A stretch of 64,000 bases of DNA from Cephalotus follicularis (lineage: Eukaryota > Streptophyta > Magnoliopsida > Oxalidales > Cephalotaceae), in NCBI GenBank assembly GCA_001972305.1, contig BDDD01000437.1:1-64000 (forward strand), given 5' to 3'. Positions 9,935 to 21,294 of the stretch are shown here, one piece after another (position 1 is the stretch's first letter; every line of letters begins with the position of its first letter). Below the pieces are notes generated by a model, which saw only the letters and a list, made by a program, of their open reading frames with translations, was not told the DNA's origin and did no database searches. A program made the position numbers and the translations under genes.

Positions 9935-10845
9935 TGTTAGATATAGTGACCCGACAAACCATTAGATGGGTTGTCACATTATATTTTACCATGTATAGAA
10001 CAATCTTATTCTTATAAATATGATGCGTACTAAAATTGTTATGGCTATATCACTTGTATTTTATCACATAATTGAAGTAGTTTAATTATTACCTACTTAT
10101 ACTAGTGATGCCCTGACATAAGGTTGGATGCCTGGCATGGAGGCTGTGAGACTGGTTACCTTATTCCTTATGTCAAACTTGTTCCAAGTCATAGGTTCAC
10201 TTTATTTGTTCTTCAATATTTCTGCCTTCGCACACACTTTGTCTGTCTGATTAAAATCCACAAACATCTTGTCGGTGAAGCTGAAAGTTGGTGAATAAAT
10301 GGTGTTTAATTCAATCAACGGAGTCTACTCATACGATTTGTCACAACAAACACACTTCGTATAGACCTAGCATGTCTACTCATACGTCTTGCTGTCGTTA
10401 CCGTACTTCGTATAGACCTAGCATGTCTACTCATACGTCTTGTCATCACCGTCGCACTCCGTATAGACCTAGTACGATCATTCAATTAAATGGAATTGTT
10501 CAATACAATCTATGGTGAGTTTCTATACCCTAAAACCGCTTCTTAATTATATATTTTCTTCACTTTTATTTGTTTTGATTCGTCTTAAAATTGCATGCTT
10601 TATTTCTTGGTATTTCGAATTATTTTAGTCTGTTACTTTATTTCCTTTATTTCTTGCCGGTTTTCAATTGTTTTATTATTTTTGCATAATTAGGAGTAGT
10701 TTTTGATAGTTTATCTTAAATTTGGTATACTTCGCCTGGGTTGAATAAATTACAACTAGTTTAACGTTTCCCTGCGTTCGACCCGTTACTGCATGATCCG
10801 TGCACTTGCGGCTATAAATTTTAAAACATTCTTTTTACGTGAACA
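9935..10845 (+). mobile_element. Composite LTR: Copia-like start, Athila-like end
   Basis: A 911-bp unit that begins TGTTAGATATAGTG and ends GAACA. The stretch around 10135-10190 (attccttatgtc, then ccaagtcataggttcacttt) matches the Angela-like LTR at 35640-35700. From about 10193 on, the sequence matches the 3' two-fifths of the Athila-like LTRs at 13304-15012 and 55766-57400. A TATA-like cttataaatatg lies near 10013. Flanks gattt / aaaat do not match as a target duplication, so this may be two LTR fragments joined rather than one LTR. Confidence 0.5.
10330..10475. repeat. Tandem ~57-bp units, Athila-type LTR repeat
   Basis: Units running from cgtatagacctagcatg through tctactcatacg repeat two to three times. 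The same tandem block, reverse-complemented, sits in the Athila LTRs at 13805-13950 and 56215-56370. Confidence 0.75.
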
Positions 10846-11606
10846 AAAATATAGCATTATACCTAACACAAGCTCTTCGAATAATTTTCTTACATCTTGT
10901 TAATTTGATTATGAAGTTCATCTCATAGATGTTCAAGGAACATTGTTGCAGGGGAATAAATTATTACACATCCCACCTTATTGATAGGCATATAAGATGC
11001 TGGTATAGGGCAACAACAATGTGTCATGTCTGTTGACAATTCAAAAAATAATAGTTTCTACATTTACCATAACCTGATAATAGGCGGTTCAAACTTGTAT
11101 ATCCAAATAAGGTCAAGAAGTTAAAACAAATTTTCCATGAAACTCAAGAAACATCAAACCCCCATGTTTTTTCTCACCTTGTATCCTATCTTCCAACTTC
11201 CCAAAATCATCACTTAATACAAATACTTGCAATTACTACTACGCAGTTTACATATATGCCATTTCCACTACACGTTAGTACTATTGAAAGCCAAAATTTA
11301 TCCTTATAAATACACACACACACACACACACAAAACCTCCTTTGGACAGTGATGCAAAACTGAACACACACAACCAAAAAAAGCAAAAAGCTGCATATCA
11401 CGTTTAACATATTTGTTAAACATTATTTCTGATATAAAGTGATAATGTCAAAGGGTAGAAACAATTGGGAAATCATATGTACATCTATATTTTATAAGAG
11501 CAAAAAGAAACCCACATATATCAGACATTGGAACTCCATAGGATATTATTATTACATTGCACGAGTAAGAAAAAATGGTTTGATGCAAGCATGAAGAATA
11601 TTATAC
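10846..11606. other. Non-coding stretch, possibly interior of the CACTA element
   Basis: No recognisable gene. AT-rich, with an (AC)n microsatellite at 11312-11332. It may be the interior of the CACTA-derived element whose right end is at 12372, but no left CACTA terminus was found here. Confidence 0.3.
11312..11332. repeat. (AC)n microsatellite
   Basis: About ten uninterrupted AC dinucleotides following tccttataaat. Confidence 0.9.
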
Positions 11607-11681
11607 CTTGGGGACTCGCAAAGGATTTTTAGCAGCATACTCACATAATTTTCCTATCTTCCGATCATTGGGACCTTCCTC
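11607..11681 (-). pseudogene. Single captured exon of an EFR3/SRL2-like gene
   Basis: A 75-base, 25-codon exon read on the minus strand, preceded by a splice acceptor (atttgatag) and followed by a donor (gtataat). It contains GPNDRKIGKLCEYAAKNP followed by LRVPK. I recognise this from memory as the N-terminal ARM-repeat segment of plant EFR3-like / SEMI-ROLLED LEAF 2 proteins, where the family has PNERKIxKLCEYAAKNPxRIPK. EFR3 proteins anchor the phosphatidylinositol 4-kinase complex at the plasma membrane. No neighbouring exon of the gene is visible within about 1 kb on either side, so this is a fragment, not a gene. It lies next to a CACTA terminus, which suggests transposon capture. Confidence 0.65.
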
Positions 11682-12140
11682 CTATCAAATATAAAGATCA
11701 ATAGTCAACTCTATATATATGTTGAATGGGAAACTCGCACAAATCGAAACAAGAGACAAATGAATACTTTTGTTGGGCATTGGTTACACTGCAAATAAAC
11801 CCGTTTATGCAACAGATAAATTTTCATTTCAGATGAGTCAACCATTGACGATTTGGAGCCTGAAACCATAAAAAAAAAGAGTGAAAACGGAACCTGAAAT
11901 CAGATCTGTACAGCAACCGGTTGTCGATTTGGAGCTTGGAGCGATCAAGAGGATCTGGACAGCAACCGTTTGTCGATTTGGAGCTTGGAGAGATCGATTT
12001 GGAGTTGACGACAGAGAGAGTTAAATGACAGAGAGTGGTGAGATGAACAATGTAAAAGGAGAGAGTTGAATGACAATTGAATGGGGAAGGAACCGTGTAA
12101 AAGCAAAGCTAGACTCGATATATGCGAAATAATGACAATT

Positions 12141-12372
12141 ACCGACCGCCATAGCGGTCGGTAAAACAGAAACGCGGTTGCTAAAATTAAAAAAATAATA
12201 ATATTTGTAATAATGTAATTACCGACCGCTTAGGCGGTCGGTAAATCCAAGTTTTACGGTTGCCTATGGGAAAGTCACATGATTTCAATAGAGGACCTTT
12301 TCCGACTGCTATAGCGGTCGGCAAAGCGGTCGCCTAAAAAGGCGGTCACTAAAGGTCCTGTTTCTAGTAGTG
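12141..12372. repeat. CACTA subterminal palindromes and terminal repeat
   Basis: Three hairpin-capable motifs of the form accgaccgcNNtagcggtcggt lie at 12141-12163, 12221-12243 and 12302-12321, plus half copies (gcggtcgcc, ggcggtcact) up to the CACTA terminus. In CACTA elements such subterminal repeats bind the transposase. Confidence 0.8.
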
Positions 12373-13298
12373 AGATGTGATGGAAGTACAGATCCAGGGG
12401 AGCACCTAGCTAGTATCTGTGATTTGATGCTTACAAACAACTTCAGACACGGTTAAGTGTCGAATATTCCTGGTCTCGCTTATAGGAGCTGCAACAGTCT
12501 AGCTTGGAACACTCCCTCCAAATTCGATTTCTTCTTCCAAGGAATTAATCTGGGGGTTCCTAGCTTATTTTATCAGTAGTCAAAGGCAAAGGAAGATCAC
12601 CATCAACCCGGTGACCATAAAACATAGGGATGGTGAAACTCTGAGAGATTATGTTAAGAGATTCTGAACTAAAGAGACATAAGTGAGAAACCATGACCAG
12701 GGTGTCGCTGTGGCAGGCATTACCAACGGGTTCAGGCAAGGGAGGTTTCATTCATCAATGGTCGAGAAAGAAGCAAAAAGTTTGTCTGACTTCCTATCCA
12801 GAGCAGAGAAATACATTAACTTGGAGGAGGCATTGTTGGCCAGAAAGAAAGAAGACCAAGCCAGGACAGCAACAACAAAAGGGATAAGAGGAGCTATGAG
12901 GAACCCCCCATTAGGTGCTCGAGAGGCGGAGAAAGTTGGTGAGGGGATCAAGGAGTAAGTAAAAGACAAAGGAGGACGGTCTATCATAACGATAACCCCC
13001 TGCATATTTCACGAGAGGAAATTATGATGGAAATTTAAAATGATCAGTCGGTCAAGTGGCCAGAAAGGATGTAAACCAACAATGATAAGCGCAATCTGGA
13101 CCGATGGTGCGAATTCCACATCGATCATAGACATTATACCAACAAATGTTGATGGATGAAGGACAAAATTGAAAAAAATGATCAGAAAAGGGCGTTTGGG
13201 GTATCACGTGGATCAGCAAGACGCTCGAGCACACCAGAATATCGACGATAGGGAAAGAAGGATATTGGAGGACGAGGTTGAGCGTGAGCTGGAAGATG
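12373..13298 (+). pseudogene. gag part of the Tat-like element
   Basis: Recognisable Tat gag blocks: DPGEHLASICDLM near the start, then VTIKHRDGETLRDYVKRF, a FRQGRF-containing helix, KSLSDFLSRAEKYINLEEAL and a CEFH(I)DH(R)H zinc-like segment near 13100. The family assembles the virus-like particle. Fossil with many breaks. Confidence 0.65.
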
Positions 13299-13303
13299 CC
13301 AAC
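13299..13303. repeat. Left target-site duplication of the Athila-like element (ccaac)
   Basis: ccaac directly before TGTTCTC; the same five bases follow the other LTR at 57401-57405. Confidence 0.85.
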
Positions 13304-13494
13304 TGTTCTCAAATTTTGAAAAGAATTAAATTTATACCGCAAGGGCACGGTTGTGCAGTAACGGGTCGAACGTTGTGAAACAAATTAAATCAATTTTAAT
13401 TTATCCAACCTAGGAGAAGTATGCAAAATTGAGGGTGATTATTAATTTCTACTCTTAAACATGCAAAATAACTAATTGGTAAAGAAAACGTCTG

Positions 13495-13620
13495 AAGAGT
13501 CGACGCTAAAATGCAAGGCATCGACGGTATAATCAAAAGCACTGAAAGTGTCGACGTAACTACGAAATAACAATAAAAGCGTCGACGATATCGAGAGAAT
13601 CGTCGACAGTTAAGCAAACT
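13495..13620. repeat. GTCGAC array near the LTR end (Athila)
   Basis: Six motifs in 120 bases: agtcgacgct, gcatcgacgg, tgtcgacgta, gcgtcgacga, tcgtcgaca and similar. The matching segment of the other LTR (55915-56040) carries the same positions with several CpG-type changes. Confidence 0.8.
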
Positions 13621-13804
13621 GAATCGAAAATAACAGAAATCAAAACATGCAAATAACAGATTAATGAAGCAAGAAATACAGTGAATAAAATACATAAGTT
13701 AAAGTCTGTTTTAGGGTATAGAAACTCACCGTAGATTATATTGAAAAACTCACTTACTTGAATGATCAAACCTTGATAATCAATAGCTGTTAGGTCGATA
13801 CGAA

Positions 13805-13950
13805 GTGTGACTGTGATGACAAATCGTATGAGTAGTCATGCTATGTCTATACAGTGTGTGAGTTGATTGACAAACCTATGAGTAGTCACGCTATGTCTAT
13901 ACGGAGTGTATTCGGTGTGACAAATTGTATGAGTATACATCCATTGATTT
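13805..13950. repeat. Tandem ~57-bp units in Athila LTR
   Basis: Units containing cgtatgagtagtcatgctatg followed by tctatacggagtgtg repeat two to three times with modest divergence, matching 56215-56370 and, inverted, 10330-10475. Confidence 0.8.
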
Positions 13951-14377
13951 CATGCAAGAACCATTCATTCAGCAACTTTCTTCTTCATAGACAAAGTGTA
14001 TGTGGATTTTAATCAGACATACAAAGTATGGGAGATGTCAGAAAATTGAAGAACAAATAAAAAATTCAAAGATTTTTATTAATGGAATTTCATCGATACA
14101 TCTAATGGCTTTGTTCTAACCCTACAAATCTTGAAAGGTTAGCTAGAAAACATAGAATACAAACTATAAAAACTAGAAGAAAGAGGAGGTGGCTGTGTAC
14201 AAGAGTCGACAATCTTGCATATTGTTTTTGTGGCTTTCCTCTTCTATTTTTACTTACAAAACATGCATAAAAAGAACATGAAATAAAGTTTAACATAATT
14301 ATGCTATTTAATGAAAACATTACAATCCATCAGAAACTCTAAAACTTTCCGTTTTCCTACCTGATATGTGCTAAGCG

Positions 14378-14890
14378 TCGACAGGAGTGCGCTAGGCATC
14401 GACGCTTTAAAGTTGGGCGTTGACGCTTTAACATTGTAAAAGCAAACTTCTTCCGCGCTTTAGTGTTAAACGTCGACGCTAACATGCAAGGCGTCGACAC
14501 TTTGAATGTGAAATCAAACTTCCTGGCGTGAAACAACTTGAGGTGTTGGTAATGGGGCCGACTATGAAGTGTAGCAACGGACCAGACTTGGAGTGTTGAG
14601 TAGAGCAAACCATGAAGTGCAAACTAGCGGAGCATTGGTGCAGAGAAGCTCTTAAGCGTTGACGCTGTGACTTTACCCGTCAGCGCTTTACATATAAGCG
14701 TCGACGCTATCATTGAAACCATCGACGCTTTAATTGTAAGCGTCAACGCCTTTCTTGCTACACGTTGACGATTATACCTTCAGTTTAAATTGCACAACTT
14801 TTGGCATTGACGACTTGAAGATGGCGTTGACACCAATAGTTCAAATTTCAGTACGTTAACGCCAATAAGATTGGTGTTGACACCAATATT
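14378..14890. repeat. Main GTCGAC array of the Athila LTR (U3)
   Basis: More than fifteen motifs of the form aagcgtcgacgcttt or its decayed forms (gcgttgacgc, gcgtcaacgc, ggcattgacg, ggtgttgacacc), 20-50 bases apart. It starts about 130 bases inside the LTR and lies upstream of the TATA region. Confidence 0.85.
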
Positions 14891-15012
14891 CCATATATGC
14901 AGAATTTGGCCTGTTTAACCTGAAAATCAATCAAAACAATCGTAGTAATCTATTCCAAGCATAAAAACACAATAAATAAATCCTTAAAAATAATATATTT
15001 TTATGTTAAACA

Positions 15013-16248
15013 AATACCCCCATACTTAAACGTTGCTTGTCCTCATGCAATGGAAACTAACAAAACTAAACAGAAACTAAAACAAGAAAACAAAACAAAA
15101 AACATAACTCACTTTCGTAGGAATCACGATTGCATTTAGCATATGTAACAAGCCTTTAAACCCCTAGGTGTCCCTAGTGGACGAGTTTTGTCTCGTGAGT
15201 GTTTTCAGCGAATAAACTCACAAAATTCAGTTCATCAAAATTTTGCTAGTAGGTTAAATGTATCTCCATCTAAAAATTCATAAACACCCCCATACTTGAA
15301 TTTTATTATCTTTCTCCAAGTTCTAGAATCATAACACATCTCAATTAATAAATCTTTACTGAATTTTTCTGTTAATCCACATTGTTTACCAATCAAGATA
15401 TGCATTCTCAGTAACATAAAATCCTACTTTGGAGTCGGACAAAGAACTTTAGCACTCGCACATTTTTTTTCTTTTCTTTCTCTTTTATCGAACTCATTCC
15501 TCTACTAGTGTTGGTTTGAATGACATGGATGAAGCATATACCAGACACCCAAATTACTAAGTAGCTTTAGATTTTAAAATTTGTGCATGAGATCAATAAA
15601 AATTTTACCAACTTAAATTCGCAATGTCTTAGTTTCTTAATCTTTCTATAAGACCCATGTAGTGAGTTTTGGACCAGTTACTCTCAAGCCAGTTGGCTTT
15701 AAGGAACTAGGTGTAGAACACCCCTAAGGCTTACTTGCTCGAATTAAATAGGCTACAGACTAAGACTGAATTGAAAGAGGTAAAATAGATATACATATTT
15801 TCTTTTCTTTTCTCTTTTTTTTATATGCAAGAACATCAATTATTTATCCTCTTCCTTACTAAGATTTATGAAACCTTGAAGACACACAAGATCGGTATCT
15901 TTTTATTCATTTATTTTTGCACAAATCTTACCTTGAGATGTTTTCCTTTTCTTTTCCTTGAAAACAAAATTTTTATTATTTCTCCTGTAGGGTTTTTATT
16001 ATTTATAAGTACATCAACACTTACTCCTACTTTCAAAATTAAAATGAATTTTAGTATTAACCCCCCCTCCCCCCCTATACTTAAATTTTGCATTGTCCTC
16101 AATGCCATAAAAATCAACTATAAAAAGGACAATGAATGCTCAAGAAATATATGTGAAGCAATGTAATAAATTAACGAACAATAGGGGTAGGGTTTATCGA
16201 ATATGATCATGGAGGCTCAAAATAAAGAGGCTCATGATGGTCCATAGC
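15013..16248 (-). other. Non-coding 3' internal part of the Athila-like element
   Basis: No convincing ORF. Three purine tracts on the minus strand (taagtatgggggtatttg next to the LTR, 15013-15030; a similar aagtatgggggtg at about 15285-15297; and a long G-run at about 16058-16080 preceded by attgaggacaatgc) resemble the Athila polypurine-tract region. The first adjoins the LTR and is the likely primer. Confidence 0.6.
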
Positions 16249-17287
16249 CTATTCCACTGGTGTAACTAGAAACTCTAAAAACTTCTTTAACCACTGCCCG
16301 TTCACCTTAAATGAATATTTAGTACCTAGCTTGACAATCTCAAACACACCATGTGAGAAAACAGTTTTAACACTATAAGGACCATCCCAATGGGATATCA
16401 GTTTTCCAGGAAACATGTGTAAACGGGAGTTATACAAAAGCACGTTGTCTCCTACTTCGAAATTTTTCCTTAAAATACGCGCATCATGAAAGGCTTTGGT
16501 ATTTTCTTTTGAGATCTTAGCATTGTCATATGCATCATTTCGGATCTCTTCCAACTCAGAGAGTTGGAGACTACGATGAATACGCGCAGTGGAACGATCA
16601 AAATTAAATTGCTTAATGGCCCAAAGGCCCGATGTTTCAATTCCACTGGTAAATGACACGCTTTACCGTACACAAGTCGATAAGGAGATTGACCAAGGTC
16701 GGTCTTAAAAGCTGTCTGATAAGCCCACAGAGCATCCACAAGTCGAGTGGACCAATCCTTTCTGCTATGGTTGACTGTTTTTTCAAGGATTTGCTTAATT
16801 TGGCGATTGGATACCTCAACTTGCCTACTAGTTTGAGGATGATAAGTTGTGGCAAGTTTGTGGGGATCCCATATCTTTTCATAAGGGCCTCCAAAGAACA
16901 ATTGCAAAAGTGGGTACCCTTATCACTGATGATGGCTTGTGGGGTACCAAACCGAGAAAAGATATGTTCCTTGAGGAACTTGACAACTACAGAGTTTTCA
17001 TTGGTTCGACAAGAAATCACCTCAATCCACTTTGAGACATAGTCAACAGCCAGAAGGATATATAAATCCCAAACGAATTGGGAAAAGGACCCATGAAATC
17101 GATGCCCCAAACATCAAAAATCTCGATAGTCAAAATTAGAGTCAAAGGCATCATATATATTCCGCTTGGTTACACGGCGTAAAGATTGACAAGAATCACA
17201 AGTCCTACAGTACTGAAAAGCATATTTGAAAATGGTCGGCCAGTAAAAACCACACTGTAAAACTTTGGCCACCGTCTTCGTTTGGCC
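16249..17287 (-). pseudogene. Integrase part of the Athila-like pol
   Basis: Athila-type integrase blocks: [14 protein letters not shown] (zinc region), [48 protein letters not shown], and the C-terminal [14 protein letters not shown] and LLYNSRLHMFPGKL. It catalyses insertion. Its upstream flank at 17288 is the target duplication of the Tekay-like insertion. Fossil copy. Confidence 0.83.
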
Positions 17288-17292
17288 AAAAT
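17288..17292. repeat. Left target-site duplication (aaaat) of Tekay-like element C
   Basis: aaaat before TGCAAGAGCCCC, repeated at 30861-30865 after GCGCGTGACA. Confidence 0.85.
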
Positions 17293-17413
17293 TGCAAGAG
17301 CCCCAAATATTATAAAATATTATTATTGGGCTTGGTAATTATTTTCCTTCCTATTGGGCTGGGCCAGGATTTTATGAAGTATTTTTTTGGGCCTTAATGG
17401 GATATAATTTATG

Positions 17414-17418
17414 ACATT
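17414..17418. repeat. Left target-site duplication (acatt) of the solo LTR
   Basis: acatt precedes TGTCAAACCC and recurs at 21290-21294 after GTGCCACA. Confidence 0.85.
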
Positions 17419-18224
17419 TGTCAAACCCGTTCCCTACAACAACCGATATCCTACTGAGAACGGATATGACGTTCCACATGACAACTTCCTTTCGGAAGTC
17501 ACCACATGGTTTCTATAAAACTCACTTTAAACTTGGAAATCAAAAAGTTAAACGTTTCCAAAACTTTGAAAATTTTTCTAACTCTTAAATTTTTACGAAA
17601 ATCGGGCATGTAGTATCTGTTTATAGGACTATGCCTCATGTAAAGAAAAACAAGTTTATAAAAACACACTCCCGAAGGAGGAATCAACAGTTTATAAAGT
17701 GGGCTCAGCCCTCAGCAACCACAAATGGGCTCAGCCCTCAGCAAACCACAATTTTTTTAAAGCAGTAAACATGGATTGGGCTCAGCCTCAACCATTTTAT
17801 CCAAACATGCAAAGCAAATATGTAAAGCTCAGCCATTTAAAAGCAAAACCATAAAAGAAAAACCATTATATTGAAACATAAGTAAATGCTAAATTAAATG
17901 TTGATGTAGTTATGCTATGCATGCGTTGAAACCCTGGTAGCATGCCCTGCCCTCGTGGTCCATCATCTACCGAAAAATAAACTCAGCAATTGCTTACCAT
18001 CTTCTCTTTATCTGGAAGGGAAAGAAAAGATATGGGGTTAGTCCAAATGACTAAGTGAGTAGAAACAACAAATACATCTCCCGTAACTATATATCAAATA
18101 AAAAGAGAAACAACACAAGCTTAAAGTAGAATGCAATGTAAATCCATAAAAAGAAATGAAATCAAGAAATCATAAAGGAAATCAAGATTCAATAGGGTAA
18201 TCAAAATCCACACGAGATATCAAG

Positions 18225-18325
18225 ATCCATAACAAATCATGATTCACAAAGGACATCGAGACCACAAAGGGATATCGAGATCACAAAGGAATATCGAAAT
18301 CACAAAGGGATATCAAGATCTCGAT
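18225..18325. repeat. Tandem ~19-bp gatatcgagatcacaaagg units
   Basis: Four to five tandem units of gatatcgagatcacaaagg with small variants inside the solo LTR; looser copies (gattcacaaagga, aaatccgaagtat) extend either side. Confidence 0.75.
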
Positions 18326-18837
18326 GTGTAAACGAAATCCGAAGTATAAATGAAGTCCACGATGTAAATAAGAATCACAAGTATAAAACAAATCTGAGAA
18401 AGAGATTTCGATACATAAAAGAACCGCTTGAACTCAACAATACAATTAGCATATGAATCCATAAGACAATCTCAATGATCAAGAATATAAACATACATAG
18501 GTAGAATCAGTGATTAAAGAGAATGTAATACTATCATGGCTCCATAAAAGAACGCTCAAAGTCAACTATACACAGAACATAGAACCAATAAGATAAAATG
18601 AATCATGCAAGGCACAATAGCAAGACTCCAATGAAATAGCCAGAGACTCAAAAAGAAAGTCTGCTGAACAAATATCATACTCAAGACCATAATCAAATAA
18701 GTGAAGGTCATAACAATATGGAGTATCCGCATATCAAGCTAAATGTTACGATCATGACAATATCAATATCAAGAATGTAATATGTGCCCAAAGAATCATA
18801 AACAACAAAAATAAGGGGATGTTGGTACCAATCCTAT

Positions 18838-18910
18838 CACTGTCTCTTATCCCCGCCAAATCACATGGCGTCATATCATATCCCCGCCAAATCACATGGC
18901 GTCATAACAT
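18838..18910. repeat. Duplicated atccccgccaaatcacatgg
   Basis: The unit atccccgccaaatcacatgg plus cgtcata occurs twice in tandem inside the solo LTR, about 37 bases apart. Confidence 0.75.
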
Positions 18911-21289
18911 AACCGCTGCAGCAATAATACTAGGTAAGGCTATAGGATGTGATCATCATCCATCATACACCGGTGTAGAGTGCCTACCTCTGCCTCGAAC
19001 GAGGGGCCGGCATGATCAGTGCACGGACCCAACCATCGTCCGAAAAACCCGCACGCACACTCAACCTCATCCGAGGGACCGCGTGCAATATATATACATA
19101 CATCAGTAACCAAACACAGTCCAATAGGAGGGTAATGGAGCAGCTCTGCTGCACTCACACTCAGCATACCATCATAGACAATAGTATGCTGCAAATCCAG
19201 ATATGGAATCCGAGGGCGGTTCCCACCTAACACCCCATCATAGACCAATGGGCCTGCTAAGTAGAATTGAGCGTCGAACATGTACCTCTGCTTGGACTAG
19301 AAGAACCATAATGCCGGTACCCAGCATCAGAGTATAACACGGTATAACATAACAAGTCACAATGTCATAAGTGTGAGAAGGCGACCAAGTCACCAAGAGC
19401 ATCGAGCACATAACCGCTCGGAATCGCATCATAATCATGAATACGTTAACAGAAGAAAGCCGGGATACAAATCCCAACCAAGATCACATATCACAAGAAA
19501 TCGGGCACATTGGAAAACAACATGACTCTCAAATAAAGAATTGCTCAAAGGCATCAACAACAAAACTCAAATATAAGAATGCGGAAACAAATCAAACTCA
19601 ACAAATCCGGCCCTCAATAGCCATCTCATGATAGAACCACAAAAGAGCACATAGCTCACAAAAAAACTCAAACAAGACGATATGGAGTTAGAATGAATAT
19701 AACAGTGGCAATAGAAACAATATATACACCCGTAGGAGCCAATGCGGATACGATGTCACGAGGTGAAATGAATATATAATCACAAGGACTCATATCAAAG
19801 TAGAAGTTCAAACGAGAATACTCAAAGGATTCCTGAATAACAAACATGTCCTATCAATATGAACATTCAATCGGAATATCAATAGATGGCTCAACGCAAG
19901 CGATTAAGGAATCGATTTCAATAAAGGGTTCAAAGCAAGCGATTATAGACTCAATTCCACAACGGACAATTAACAAGTCCTATCAGAGTTCAATCGAGAA
20001 TGTAAATAAAGGATTCCAAGAAACCATTATGGAATCATATCACAAGCCACATCGTATGATAAAATCAAGCAACGAAGGCCATTAACAAGTATGGGAATCA
20101 ATTCCAAATCAAATTATCAACAAATCAAATGATAGTTACGAATCACAATAATGACACAAAACAATCATTAACGAATTTCAAAATCAAACAAAATAAAGGA
20201 AGGAGATGTTCTACTCACAATATCATAGCCGATACTTCCACGGACTAACCCCGTTAAGCTTTGAACAGGTCGTCGGTTCCCGTCATCATTTCGAAATTCT
20301 ACCATCCTTCATGCTACATAAACATAGCACGTATCGTTACGACGTATTCATAGGAAACATAATCTATCGTAATCGAAACTCCAGCCAACCTGCCGAAGTT
20401 CTGGTGACACCCAAAACTGAGCCTCCATAATTGCTGGTCAACACATTACTGACCGAAACTGACTGTGACTTGCCCGGAATTAGGCAGCCACCGCCGGCAG
20501 TGAGTTGACTCACTGAGTCAACTCGCCGGTCATCCAACAAATATAGCCACTTCACAAAAAAGTCACAAAACGACCTGGTCTACACGTCTCCGCCCAAGAC
20601 TCGCCAAGAATCGGCGGCTGCCGCCATGCCAGAGCTCTGGCCGAGACGCCATTGCTCCGGTCTCACCACCCCTGGCCTCCATAAGGTCCGGTATACGCGT
20701 TGGTGACCGAGACTCACCGGGAATCGCTGCCAAAAGTGGCGGCAGAGGCGGCAGCGAGTCGGCTAGACTCAGTCAACTCAACAGTTAAAAATTCGGCCGA
20801 TTCACGCCCCAACCGCCGTCAAAATGGGAAGGGCTGGTCTTCTAGATGATGATCGGCCCAACCCGCGATGAAAATGGCGGTGAACGGTGGGCAACAGTGA
20901 CGGCTGCGCTCGGAGAGAAGAAGAAAAGGAAAAATAATAAAGGAGGAGAAGGAGATTACCGGTCATGTAGAAGCAGCAGGGGAGCTCGCTGTCATTTTTC
21001 ACGGTCGCCGACGTCTCTCCCTTCTTCTGGAGCCATCTCTCCCGCTCCTGTCTCCTCTCTGTCTCAACCCTCTCTGTCTCTGTTCTCTTCATCCGGGCAT
21101 AGCGCCCGTTACTCTATTTTTCAATTTAAGCCTGGCGCGTCTAGCGACTTCTAGATGCGCCCGGTTGTTTGTTTTTTTTTAATTTATAAATATTAATATA
21201 ATGATAATAATGTTAATATTCTACTTGCATGTTTTGCACGCTCACGAGTTTTGCAAATCAGTCTCGGAAAAGTGACACGAGGTGCCACA

Positions 21290-21294
21290 ACATT
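21290..21294. repeat. Right target-site duplication (acatt) of the solo LTR
   Basis: acatt after GTGCCACA, equal to 17414-17418. Confidence 0.85.

Larger units (their letters stand above)
11607..12372 (-). mobile_element. CACTA (En/Spm-like) DNA transposon end, with captured exon
   Basis: On the minus strand the element starts at 12372 with CACTACTAGAAAC, the terminal repeat of CACTA transposons, followed by GC-rich subterminal palindromes (12141-12360). Inward lie a pyrimidine-rich leader-like stretch (about 11880-12080) with repeated 'ccaaatcgac' units, and then the EFR3-like exon. No CACTA transposase is visible, so it would be a non-autonomous, gene-fragment-carrying copy. The left end was not found; 11607 is a minimum extent. 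Confidence 0.6.
13304..15012 (-). repeat. 3' LTR of the Athila-like element
   Basis: 1.7 kb, minus strand TGTTTAACAT...GAGAACA, homologous throughout to 55766-57400. It holds two GTCGAC arrays and the ~57-bp tandem repeat. Confidence 0.85.
17419..21289 (-). mobile_element. 3.9-kb solo LTR, probably Gypsy
   Basis: Bounded by TGTCAAACCC and GTGCCACA with acatt on both sides. No retroelement protein and no internal direct repeat of its ends is seen, so a solo LTR left by LTR-LTR recombination is the simplest reading. Minus orientation is inferred: from 21289 it starts TGTGGCACCTCG, passes a GC-rich gene-like stretch (20440-21100) and runs to GGGTTTGACA. Long LTRs of this kind occur in Tekay/Del chromoviruses. 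Confidence 0.7.

Noticed and set aside
9930-10850. Clean solo LTR with target duplication at 9935-10845
   Set aside because: Flanks gattt and aaaat do not match; kept as a composite of uncertain origin.
12141-12321. Terminator-like hairpins
   Set aside because: They are CACTA subterminal palindromes next to a CACTA terminus; hairpin terminators are not expected in a plant nucleus.
20802-21092. Open frames in the GC-rich block (both strands) as a host gene
   Set aside because: No recognisable domain, overlapping frames on both strands, and the block lies inside a solo LTR with its own target duplication.
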